In this document: positions 47,251-55,510 of the stretch, piece by piece
How the letters are laid out: each line of letters begins with the position of its first letter
How positions within the stretch are numbered: the first letter of the stretch is position 1
NCBI RefSeq assembly: GCF_000213655.1
Contig: NC_015554.1
Location: 2,232,001 to 2,296,000 of the forward strand
Source of the DNA: Alteromonas naphthalenivorans
GTDB taxonomy: Bacteria; Pseudomonadota; Gammaproteobacteria; Enterobacterales; Alteromonadaceae
Length of the DNA stretch: 64,000 bases
Direction of reading: 5' to 3'
Notes under the pieces: model-generated
The model's input: the letters and a program-made list of their open reading frames with translations, nothing else
Database searches by the model: none
What the model was told of the DNA's origin: nothing
Program-made: the position numbers and the translations under genes

Positions 47251-48188
47251 TATGCAGCGTTCCTGCTGCCGTTTTTATTGTTTTGGGCGCTGTTGCTGTC
47301 TTCAAGCTGAAGCAGCAAATGCTGCAAAGTATCGGTGAGCGATCCTTGTTGAGTAAGTGGCGCAACCACTGCGCGCGCACTGGTATAAATGGCGGCCGTG
47401 TCTTCTTTATAGCGAAACGCTACATGGCTAATACTGGCTCTAACTTCTTTTACAATATCTTGGGCTTCGGCTTCATTCACATTAGGCAGCAATAGCGCAA
47501 ATCTATCGCCGGCATATCGACAAGCTAAATCTTGCTGTCTTAGGTTCATCACCACCAGTTGCGCGACTTCGTGCAAGTAGCGGTCGCCTTCGGCCTGCCC
47601 ATAGCGCTGATTAAAATAATAAAATTCATTAATATCAATAATGGCCACGTAGCCATCATTTCCCGATGCTTGCAATGCGGTAACCCGTGATTGCCAGTAA
47701 TCGCCTCGATACAACTGGGTAATAGGATCTATTTCTCGGTGGTCTCGGTAGTCCCATTCTCGGCGCCGAAGCTGTAAATTGATTGCACGCTGTTCTAAAT
47801 GCCATAGGTAAAGCGCCGCTGTCATGATAATCATGCCAATAGCGGCGGGTATCGACTCAATCATGCTGAGCCACAACGCGGAATCAGGGTAACGTAAAAA
47901 CTCATCAAGTAAGTCGAGTGTCATTGAGAATAAGAAAAATACTAAGCCCACAATTAACAGGCTAGTGACCTTACCTGGCGGCCGACTGGCCAATACGGCA
48001 ACAATCCATCCCAGAGTCAACAGTACTACACTGCCCTCACCCACGATGTCTAGGCCAGATATAATGGCGAGAGGCTTGCCGTTGCCAAAGGTCAGGCTCA
48101 AGGAGCTCGCCAGTGCAACAGTAGCAAAAGTAAAGAATAGCCAACCTTTGTGGTGACTAAACTGTGTGGCATTTCGTAAGGTAAACAT
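47250..48188 (-). CDS. Membrane GGDEF-domain protein with degenerate active site
   Basis: A 312-residue inner-membrane protein: about four N-terminal helices (residues 14-135), a short linker, and a GGDEF domain opening with DPITQLYRGDYWQSRV. The signature is Ala226-Gly-Asp228-Arg-Phe230 instead of GGDEF; the catalytic Glu is Arg, so GTP cyclisation is unlikely. The inhibitory site RxxD (RQQD) is intact at its normal distance, so the domain may bind c-di-GMP as a receptor. AIIDINEFYYFNQRYG keeps the first metal-binding Asp. The gene is coupled to the AraC gene, which suggests that the pair forms a signalling unit. Confidence 0.85.
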   Translation of the reverse strand: MFTLRNATQFSHHKGWLFFTFATVALASSLSLTFGNGKPLAIISGLDIVGEGSVVLLTLGWIVAVLASRPPGKVTSLLIVGLVFFLFSMTLDLLDEFLRYPDSALWLSMIESIPAAIGMIIMTAALYLWHLEQRAINLQLRRREWDYRDHREIDPITQLYRGDYWQSRVTALQASGNDGYVAIIDINEFYYFNQRYGQAEGDRYLHEVAQLVVMNLRQQDLACRYAGDRFALLLPNVNEAEAQDIVKEVRASISHVAFRYKEDTAAIYTSARAVVAPLTQQGSLTDTLQHLLLQLEDSNSAQNNKNGSRNAA

Positions 48189-48472
48189 GATGTCGCACTC
48201 TTATGGGTAGCAAACTGTGCTTTTCCCGCCATTACCAAGGAAGCAATCGGGAACAAGCAGTAGAACAAGACTCAGGAAATATCCCATTTTTAACCTGATT
48301 GTCGAGGGTCAGTTTGGCTCATCAATGTGACAAATTGGTGGCAAGGCACCTTTGAATTTAAAAAAAGTATCAAAATACCTAAACTTATTAGCATGTTACT
48401 GGCAGGTCAATTTAGCTCACCTTTCTTTCATTCTGATCATATTCGCTATTTCTGCCGGTGTTGATAGCGTTC
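48189..48472. other. Intergenic region upstream of the phytate locus
   Basis: With the PhoB box and leader (to 48577) this makes 389 bp without a gene, between the GGDEF gene start and the divergent receptor gene. No ORF with a ribosome site was found. Promoters for both directions must lie here. Confidence 0.5.
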
Positions 48473-48490
48473 CCGTCATGTAATTGTCAT
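48473..48490 (+). promoter_or_regulatory. PhoB box of the phytate locus
   Basis: Two direct heptamers, CCGTCAT and TTGTCAT, separated by GTAA; each differs from CTGTCAT by one base. This is the 7-4-7 arrangement of PhoB sites. Ten bases further, at 48501, TACCGT stands at the usual -10 distance for Pho promoters, whose box replaces the -35. The receptor ATG follows 88 bp after the box. Confidence 0.72.
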
Positions 48491-48577
48491 ATCCACTTTT
48501 TACCGTATTCGGCATCGAACATGGCTCATACACATTGATCACCACACTACTTTGCACACTTTACTCACGGATTAAGA

Positions 48578-51283
48578 ATGAAAATTAAAACCCGCTATTC
48601 TACATTACGCATTGCCTGTATTGCCGCCCTTGGCCTTTCACTGTCTCATCAAGCCTTAGCCGCTAATGGCGCAATTACGGGCACGCTTAACGACGCCGCA
48701 GAAGCGCGAGTGTACGTAGGCGCTAAAGTGAAACTTGTAGAGCTAAACTTAACCACAGAATCTCGACGCGACGGTAGCTTTCGCTTCTCGGGTGTACCTG
48801 CGGGTACCTATACCTTAGAAGTTTCTTATTTAGGTGAAGAAACGGTCACGCAGAAAGTCACAGTAAGCGATGATGACACGGTACGCCCGACTATTGAGCT
48901 GGGTGAAGGCGATGAACTTGAAGAATTACTCGTACTAGGGCAACGTAGTAGCCAAGCTAGCGCGATTAACCAACAGCGAGTATCTAACCGTATATCTAAT
49001 GTGGTATCTGCCGATGCCATTGGGCAATTCCCCGACCAAAATGCCGCAGAATCGTTGCAACGTTTACCAGGCTTGTCGATAGAGCGCGACCAAGGCGAAG
49101 GCCGCTTTGTGGGCATTCGTGGTATCGATCCAAATTTAAACAACGTGACCATTAATGGTTTAAACATTCCTTCACCAGAATCTGGTGTACGTTCGGTGGC
49201 ACTAGATGTTATCCCTTCAGAGCTAATTCAAACCCTTGAAGTGTCGAAGTCGGTTACCCCTGATATGGACGCCGACGCCATCGGCGGCTCAGTTGAAGTG
49301 ACCAGTGTTAGCGCGTTCGACAAACAACAAGATACGGCGAGCATTACCGTACAAGGTAGCCAAAATGACTTGCGTGACGAAGTCAGCCCTAAAGTATCTG
49401 GCACCATTACAAAAAAATTAACGCCTGATTGGGGTATTGCTGCTGCCTTGTCGTACTTTGACCGTGATTTCGGCTCTGATAACGTTGAAAGTAATGGCGA
49501 TGATGAGGTAGAACAACGCCAGTACACCATTACCCGCGAGCGTTTGGGTGGGGCAGTAAACCTTGACTACCGTCCAGACTTTAACAACCAGTATTATCTT
49601 CGCACTCTGTACAGTGAGTTTTCAGACGAAGAATACCGCTTAAGTAATACCTTCACCCTAGATGGTGAAGATTCAGAAATTGAGCGCGGCAGTAAAGACA
49701 GAAAAGAAACCCAAAGTATTTTTACGGTAGCCCTTGGGGGTGAACACCAGCTTCAAACATGGAAAGCTGACTGGCAACTTGGTTATGCTAAATCTGATGA
49801 AGATGAGCCAGACGCGCTTTACTATAATTTTGTGACTGAAAACGACAGCATCGATGCAAACCTAAGTACCATTCGCCCTGCTATTACACAAAACGCCGAC
49901 GCAATGGACTTATCAACGTACGAGCTTGATGAAATTTCGTTTGAAGATAACTATACCAAAGACACCGAAACCAGTTTTAAACTCGATTTGGCTCGCCCTG
50001 TAAATTTTGGCAGCTATTTGGGTGAATTAAAATTAGGCACAAAATACCGTAGCCGCGAAAAAGACCGCGACAGCAGCATATTCATTTACGATGGCGATTT
50101 TGACGGCATTAACCCTGCTGATTTCGGTGATGACTCACCAGAATATTCACTAGGTGATTTTGGTCCAGGCTTGTCTCGTTCTGGTATGCGTGATTATTTC
50201 AACACTAATCGTGCTGCACTAGAATTGGCCGAACTTGATTCAGAAATTGAATCTAATGGTGCTACCTACGTTAACGAAGAAGATATCTTTGCTGCTTACA
50301 TTATGGGTAGTGTTGATATTGATAAGCTTCATATTGTGGCTGGTGTACGCTACGAGCGCACTGATTTCAGTACCTCAGGCATGCGTGTTGAACTTATTGA
50401 AAATGAAGAAACTGATGTAGAAGACGTGGTAAACACGGTATGGGAAGCCGAGCGAGATTATGATCACTGGTTACCCAGCATCAACGCACGCTACGCGTTT
50501 TCAGATAAACTTCAACTTCGCGCCGCATATACGCAAACCATTTCGCGTCCTAAATTTGAAGATGTAGCAGCGTTTCAAATTATCGAAAGCAAAACCGAAG
50601 AAGATGACGGCGTTTTTGTTACCGAGCGTGAAGCAGAAGTTGGCAACCCAGAGCTTCAACCTTACGAAGCACAAAACCTTGATGTGTCTTTAGAGTATTA
50701 CCCTGGTGATATTGGCGTACTGTCAGCCGGTTATTTCTATAAAGATATTGATAACTTTGTAGTGTATGCCGATGTAGCAGGCACCGAAGGTTGGGAAGAC
50801 TACGATGAAGCCATTCAAGCCATTAACGGTGAAAGTGCCAGTTTACACGGGCTAGAATTGTCGTGGGTTAAAGCATTTAACAACGGCTTTATTATGTCGA
50901 CCAATGCCACCTTCACCGATTCAGACGCCACCACATTCTTAGACGGTGAAAAGTTTGAAACTCAACTGCCTAACCAGTCAGACACCATTGGAAACCTAAC
51001 CTTTGGTTACGAAGCCAACGACTTTAGCTTGCGCTTAGCCATGACCTATAAGAGTGAAAACTTTGAAGAAATTGACGGTGACATGCTGCGTTACGAAGAT
51101 GAACATGCCCAGCTAGATTTCACTGCAAAGTATTTCATTAACGATGATATGCAGGTGTATTTCAACGCAATCAATATCAATAACGAGCCATTTTATAACT
51201 ACTTCGATTCGCGCACGAATAATGCACAATTTGAAGAATATGGCCGTACGTTTGAGCTAGGTTTTACATGGCAAATGCGCTAA
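48578..51283 (+). CDS. TonB-dependent outer-membrane receptor
   Basis: A 901-residue receptor. Residues 1-29 are a signal peptide (cleavage after ALAA); about 30-110 a carboxypeptidase-regulatory-like (CarboxypepD_reg) domain (AITGTLNDA, GAKVKL, GSFRFSGVPAGTYTLEVSYLG); about 120-240 the plug (AINQQRVSNRISNVVSADAIGQFPD, ESLQRLPGLSIERDQGEGRFVGIRGIDPNLNNVTING); the rest a 22-strand barrel, rich in acidic residues. It is the FecA/CirA-like type common in Alteromonadaceae. The first gene of a probable operon with phosphatase and phytase, so its substrate is probably an inositol phosphate or its metal complex, by inference. Strongly acidic loops might prefer metal-bound ligand. Confidence 0.93.
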   Translation: MKIKTRYSTLRIACIAALGLSLSHQALAANGAITGTLNDAAEARVYVGAKVKLVELNLTTESRRDGSFRFSGVPAGTYTLEVSYLGEETVTQKVTVSDDDTVRPTIELGEGDELEELLVLGQRSSQASAINQQRVSNRISNVVSADAIGQFPDQNAAESLQRLPGLSIERDQGEGRFVGIRGIDPNLNNVTINGLNIPSPESGVRSVALDVIPSELIQTLEVSKSVTPDMDADAIGGSVEVTSVSAFDKQQDTASITVQGSQNDLRDEVSPKVSGTITKKLTPDWGIAAALSYFDRDFGSDNVESNGDDEVEQRQYTITRERLGGAVNLDYRPDFNNQYYLRTLYSEFSDEEYRLSNTFTLDGEDSEIERGSKDRKETQSIFTVALGGEHQLQTWKADWQLGYAKSDEDEPDALYYNFVTENDSIDANLSTIRPAITQNADAMDLSTYELDEISFEDNYTKDTETSFKLDLARPVNFGSYLGELKLGTKYRSREKDRDSSIFIYDGDFDGINPADFGDDSPEYSLGDFGPGLSRSGMRDYFNTNRAALELAELDSEIESNGATYVNEEDIFAAYIMGSVDIDKLHIVAGVRYERTDFSTSGMRVELIENEETDVEDVVNTVWEAERDYDHWLPSINARYAFSDKLQLRAAYTQTISRPKFEDVAAFQIIESKTEEDDGVFVTEREAEVGNPELQPYEAQNLDVSLEYYPGDIGVLSAGYFYKDIDNFVVYADVAGTEGWEDYDEAIQAINGESASLHGLELSWVKAFNNGFIMSTNATFTDSDATTFLDGEKFETQLPNQSDTIGNLTFGYEANDFSLRLAMTYKSENFEEIDGDMLRYEDEHAQLDFTAKYFINDDMQVYFNAININNEPFYNYFDSRTNNAQFEEYGRTFELGFTWQMR

Positions 51284-51376
51284 TTAAGCGCATTATTTAC
51301 CCCATATTTGTAAAACAAGATCTTACGTTTAAATATACGTCAAACCCTAAACGTCATACACAGGCGTTTAAAAAAT

Positions 51377-51397
51377 GGGCGCGCTACAAGCGCGCCC
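51377..51397 (+). terminator. Strong hairpin between the receptor and phosphatase genes
   Basis: A perfect 9-bp GC-rich stem GGGCGCGCT/AGCGCGCCC with a 3-nt ACA loop, 94 bp after the receptor stop and 18 bp before the phosphatase start. The T tract is poor (TTATTA), so it is more probably an attenuator or an mRNA-stabilising element that sets the receptor:enzyme ratio. Confidence 0.55.
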
Positions 51398-51414
51398 TTA
51401 TTAGAGATAAATTC

Positions 51415-52401
51415 ATGCGCGTACTACTGCTTCTTTTTGCCTTTTTGTCACTGACGTGCCAAGGGCAAATCACATCACACAATTACTACCAACAACACCA
51501 CATTAATAATCTTGAAGGTCAAGATAATGCTTTTCACTTTTTAGTGGTGGGCGACTGGGGCCGCAATGGCCATTTTTATCAACGGGATGTCGCTAAATGG
51601 ATGGACATTGCCAGCTACCAGCTTGATGCTGAATTCATCGCCACTACCGGCGATAATTTTTATGATAACGGGGTGGCGTCGGTTGAAGACCCTTACTGGC
51701 GTACTTCATTTGAAGACATTTACCATCAGCCCCACTTATTTGTTGATTGGCACCCCGTGCTGGGCAACCATGATTATCGCGGCAATTGGCAAGCCCAAAT
51801 TGACTACAGTAAAGTGAGTCGACGCTGGGATATGCCCGCGCAGTATTATAGTAAAACGGTACAATTAGAAGATGATACCACTGCGCTTATTCTATTTATC
51901 GACACTAACCCGCTAAACCCAGATTACGCCACTGAAGCGAAATACCAAGAAGCCTATTCTCAAGGCTCAAAAAAGCAATTAGTGTGGATAAACACCATGC
52001 TTTCAAACAGCAATGCTAAATGGAACATTGTGATTGGCCATCACCCACTGTATTCAAGTGGAAAACGTTATGGCACTACCAGCGCTATTAAAAATGTACT
52101 CGAGCCTATACTGCATCAGCACGGCGTAGACGCCTACATTGCTGGCCACGAACATGACTTGCAACATAACCAGTTACCCAATGACTCGCTGGTACATATT
52201 GTATCTGGTGGTGGTTCAGAAGTGCGCCCAGTAGGACATTACGACTTTACCCGTTTTGCTGAATCGACGGGGGGCTTTGTGGCGGTAAGTATGACTAATA
52301 ACGAACTTGGATTTACCTTTATTAACCACAAAGGGGCCGTGATTTATCGCCATAAAGTACAAAAGCTTAGCGCTGGAACAAAAGGAACTGGCAATGAATA
52401 A
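51415..52401 (+). CDS. Exported metallophosphatase, purple-acid-phosphatase type
   Basis: A 328-residue secreted phosphomonoesterase. The five metal-binding blocks of purple acid phosphatases are all present: VVGDWGRNG, ATTGDNFYDNG, LGNHDYRG, IGHHPLYS and AGHEHDLQ, giving an Fe/Zn or Fe/Mn di-metal centre. The order and spacing fit the ACP5-like low-molecular-weight class. ATG at 51415 begins a signal peptide (MRVLLLLFAFLSLTCQGQ), so this start is preferred over 51268, which would overlap the receptor gene. It probably removes phosphates from lower inositol phosphates left by the phytase. The stop overlaps the phytase ATG by 8 bases, so translation is coupled. Confidence 0.92.
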   Translation: MRVLLLLFAFLSLTCQGQITSHNYYQQHHINNLEGQDNAFHFLVVGDWGRNGHFYQRDVAKWMDIASYQLDAEFIATTGDNFYDNGVASVEDPYWRTSFEDIYHQPHLFVDWHPVLGNHDYRGNWQAQIDYSKVSRRWDMPAQYYSKTVQLEDDTTALILFIDTNPLNPDYATEAKYQEAYSQGSKKQLVWINTMLSNSNAKWNIVIGHHPLYSSGKRYGTTSAIKNVLEPILHQHGVDAYIAGHEHDLQHNQLPNDSLVHIVSGGGSEVRPVGHYDFTRFAESTGGFVAVSMTNNELGFTFINHKGAVIYRHKVQKLSAGTKGTGNE

Positions 52402-54667
52402 AGTAAAGAACAGCCTTACAACATTTGCCATAAAAACAACTCAATTCGCTTTTTGTTTGGCCGTTATGACAAGTACGAATGCAGTTGCATCAAGCGTAGC
52501 CGACCTAACGCTAACCAAAACTGGTTCTAGTGTTTCTACTGACTTTGAAACAACATACAAATTAAACGGTAAGACGATAAGCGTAACCATTAGTGAAACC
52601 AATGGTTTGACTGTTTCTGATGATAAAAATATGCTCGCGTCGCAAAAAGGCCACTTTGTTGCAGCTGGAAGTTACTTAGTTACTGATGAGTTAGAGCATA
52701 CTAACGGCACCTATATTCAAACCTTAGTGTTTGATATTAACAGCCAACAAGTACGTAGCTACACAGTAGGTACTGAAAATACGCCAAACCATACTATTCG
52801 CATTACCCAAACATCAGCAACTGAAGTAAAAGACTCGGAAGCCTTGTGTAGTGCTAATATCGACGGCAAATTACAGTTCGTTAATATCGATGCCTTAGGC
52901 ATGCTCACCCAGTACGTGGCGATACCCGATAAAAGCGATAGCACACTCACCGTTCATAATTTACGAACTCTGGCTATTGGCCCAGGCATAAAAAGTTGTG
53001 CGCTTGGGGTTAACTACAACGCTTCTGACATTTACGTTTCTGACTCAAAGTTTAATCGTTCAGCGGCACGTCACGCGGAACTTACCCTATATTTAGCCGA
53101 CGAGTACGCTGGCGTATGGGCCATGCCTGCAGATGAAGAAGCAGAGGTCGAGCGCACGCTTACCTTCAACCAAGCCGATATACCGGTTGAAGGTGTTGCT
53201 ACGCTTAATGGATTGGAGGCACGTAACTTGTTTTCCTCCAGCTCAGATACAGACAGCACAGTTACAAACAGCCCAGATACACAAAGCTCGCTTGCCGCGT
53301 GGGTAAGCCCAGAACACAACGGGCTTTGGCTGCACAATACCTGCGCCACAACCTACTTTGGTTTTGATAAAGACATAGCCCCAGAAGATATCGCGCTGTC
53401 GGTAAAAAGCGATACGGTTTTCGCCAACATCTACGATGACAACTCAGGCAGTACCTTCACCACCGACATCACCCACGCCATAAAAGCGCTGTACGCTTGC
53501 AAAACAAACCAAGCCTCTCTTAACAAGACACCCACACTTAGCGATACGCTTAACAAGACACCCATAGTAAAAAAAGAAAACCTCACTAGAGAGACACCCA
53601 TCACAAACGATGACGTCCCCACTAACAAGACACCCATGTTTTCTGCTATAGAACTGCAGCCTGTTTATGAAACCGATGTGGTGGAAAATTATGGTGATGC
53701 AGCCGATGATCCTGCTATTTGGGTAAACAAAAACAACCCATCTAAAAGTTTGGTGATTGGCACTAACAAAAAAGGCAGCCTAAATACCTACAACTTACAA
53801 GGTGAGTTAGTTGCCTCACACAAGGTAGGACGAGTAAACAACGTGGGCGTGGCATACAACTGGGCACCACAACACGATATCGCAGTGGCAAGTAACCGAA
53901 GCAGTAACAGCATGTCAGTCTTTTTCATCGATAAGAAAACTGGCGAGCTAACCTTCAACACTAACATCCCTACCCCGCTAACCGATATTTATGGGCTGTG
54001 TGCATTTTCAAACAATAATCACACCCAAGTATTAGTAAATAGTACTGATGGCCGGTACTTGCACTATCAGTTGAATACCTTAGAAGATGCTTCACGCGTT
54101 TCTGCCACCCTAATTCACGACTTTGAATTGCCGTCTCAGCCGGAAGGTTGCGTTGTAGACACCGATACACAAATTGCCTACTTGGGAGAAGAAGGTGCAG
54201 GCATATGGGCGTTGGATGTTTCTGAAGCCGAAACAATGCCTTCATCAACCCTTAGCAAAACGTTTAACAAGACACCCATGCTTATTGTTCCTATAAAATC
54301 CCCGGTTACCGCTGACATCGAAGGTTTATCGTTATTCGATGTAGACGGTGTACGCTATTTAGTTGCTTCTAGCCAAGGTAATAATCAGTACGCTGTTTAT
54401 GAAAGCAAGGCACCTTATAGTTTGGTGGGTATGATTAGCATTGGTGCAAATTATGATAAAGGCATTGATGGGGTGTCGGAAACCGATGGTCTTGAAACCT
54501 CCAACGTCAATCTAGGCGGCCCCTTTAATGGTGGGCTATTGGTGGTACAAGATGGAAGAAATGTGATGCCTAGCCAACGGCAAAACTTTAAGTTTGTAGC
54601 TGGGGACGACTTAGCTGATGCTATTCGCACTCACGTAAGCACACACATAAGCACTCACTCTAGGTAA
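52394..54667 (+). CDS. Beta-propeller phytase (3-phytase), dual-domain
   Basis: A 757-residue exported phytase. The signal peptide ends near residue 32 (NAVASS). About residues 415-750 form the six-bladed phytase propeller: ENYGDAADDPAIWVNKNNP, SLVIGTNKKGSLNTYNL, RVNNVGV, VASNRS.NSMSVFFID, IYGLCAF, QPEGCVVD, YLGEEGAGIW and DIEGLSLF, containing the Ca2+-binding Asp/Glu residues. The N-terminal 380 residues look like an incomplete second propeller, as in known dual-domain phytases. It hydrolyses myo-inositol hexakisphosphate with Ca2+. The linker and one loop carry repeated NKTP units. The ATG overlaps the phosphatase stop, AAGGA lies before it. It is the last gene of the locus, followed by a hairpin. 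Confidence 0.92.
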   Translation: MNKVKNSLTTFAIKTTQFAFCLAVMTSTNAVASSVADLTLTKTGSSVSTDFETTYKLNGKTISVTISETNGLTVSDDKNMLASQKGHFVAAGSYLVTDELEHTNGTYIQTLVFDINSQQVRSYTVGTENTPNHTIRITQTSATEVKDSEALCSANIDGKLQFVNIDALGMLTQYVAIPDKSDSTLTVHNLRTLAIGPGIKSCALGVNYNASDIYVSDSKFNRSAARHAELTLYLADEYAGVWAMPADEEAEVERTLTFNQADIPVEGVATLNGLEARNLFSSSSDTDSTVTNSPDTQSSLAAWVSPEHNGLWLHNTCATTYFGFDKDIAPEDIALSVKSDTVFANIYDDNSGSTFTTDITHAIKALYACKTNQASLNKTPTLSDTLNKTPIVKKENLTRETPITNDDVPTNKTPMFSAIELQPVYETDVVENYGDAADDPAIWVNKNNPSKSLVIGTNKKGSLNTYNLQGELVASHKVGRVNNVGVAYNWAPQHDIAVASNRSSNSMSVFFIDKKTGELTFNTNIPTPLTDIYGLCAFSNNNHTQVLVNSTDGRYLHYQLNTLEDASRVSATLIHDFELPSQPEGCVVDTDTQIAYLGEEGAGIWALDVSEAETMPSSTLSKTFNKTPMLIVPIKSPVTADIEGLSLFDVDGVRYLVASSQGNNQYAVYESKAPYSLVGMISIGANYDKGIDGVSETDGLETSNVNLGGPFNGGLLVVQDGRNVMPSQRQNFKFVAGDDLADAIRTHVSTHISTHSR
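53522..54278 (+). repeat. Dispersed 13-bp in-frame repeats in the phytase gene
   Basis: AACAAGACACCCA occurs exactly at 53522, 53552, 53624 and 54266, with a degenerate copy near 53591. Each is in the same frame and encodes NKTP, mostly followed by Met or Ile. Three lie in the interdomain linker, one in a propeller loop about 630 bp away. I found no exact copy elsewhere in the window. Confidence 0.85.
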
Positions 54668-54772
54668 TTAACTGCTCTCAATCATTTTTCATAGCCGTTT
54701 TTATAGCCATATTCCATAATCAGGCGCCGATGAGCTGCTTGAGATAAACGATATGAGAACAATATGTTACTC

Positions 54773-54806
54773 AAAAAAAGGGTAAGCTGAATGGCTTACC
54801 CTTTAT
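54773..54806. terminator. Bidirectional terminator between phytase and CBS genes
   Basis: An 11-bp stem AAAGGGTAAGC/GCTTACCCTTT with a 6-nt loop. Seven A before it give a strong T tract on the minus strand (CBS gene); on the plus strand the tail is weaker. Confidence 0.85.
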
Positions 54807-54838
54807 ACTTTTGGAGTGCTTTTACAAAACGACCAATG

Positions 54839-55258
54839 CTAGCTAGCGCGCTGATAGCCCGATCGAAGTTGTACGTCTATTGCTCGAAGCACTGCCGTTC
54901 GGTTAATACTTCCAACCAATACCCCATCGTCGTCAACCACAGGGTAAACGCGAGGCTTATTTTTAATCAGTAATTGTGCAAGTTCTATTACCGACAGATA
55001 CGGTTTAATAACCACAACCGGCGCTTTCATTATTTCTGCCACTCGGCAAATCTGTTCTCGGTAGTAACTCGACGCTATCATTTGAGCAATGCAATCTTGT
55101 TCAGACAAAAAGCCAATTACCTTCCCTTTAATATCAATCACTGGGCCTCCACTTTGCCCGCAAGCCAATAAAGCCTCTACGGCTTCGGCCACCGTCATAT
55201 CCCCATTTAATTTCACGGGGTGAGTATTCATATAATCACTGACTAGCAACGATTCCAT
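54839..55258 (-). CDS. CBS-domain-pair protein
   Basis: A 139-residue protein made of two CBS domains (about 8-62 and 75-132), with VSDYMNTHPVKLNGDMTVAEAV, GGPVIDIKGKVIGFLSEQD and RVYPVVDDDGVLVGSINRTAVL. Such stand-alone Bateman modules bind adenine nucleotides (AMP, ATP, SAM) and act as energy sensors of partner proteins. No partner is evident nearby. Cytoplasmic. Confidence 0.9.
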   Translation of the reverse strand: MESLLVSDYMNTHPVKLNGDMTVAEAVEALLACGQSGGPVIDIKGKVIGFLSEQDCIAQMIASSYYREQICRVAEIMKAPVVVIKPYLSVIELAQLLIKNKPRVYPVVDDDGVLVGSINRTAVLRAIDVQLRSGYQRAS

Positions 55259-55510
55259 ATTTCTCTCCCGGCCGCGGCGTCTTTTATATTTTTATACAGC
55301 CTGAAGACGAGACGGCACTGCTTGTTATAGTAATGATGTAACGCAATGTTATCTTTTTGTAATCAAATTATTTTTGTTACGCTTTAAGCCTAGTAGACTA
55401 TGCTTATGACAGCTACTTTTTCTATTCGAATTTACCCACTAAAACATTATTTTAAGCGGCTTTTTAAACCAAATTGCGCACTTACCATAAATGTCACATA
55501 GCACACTAGC

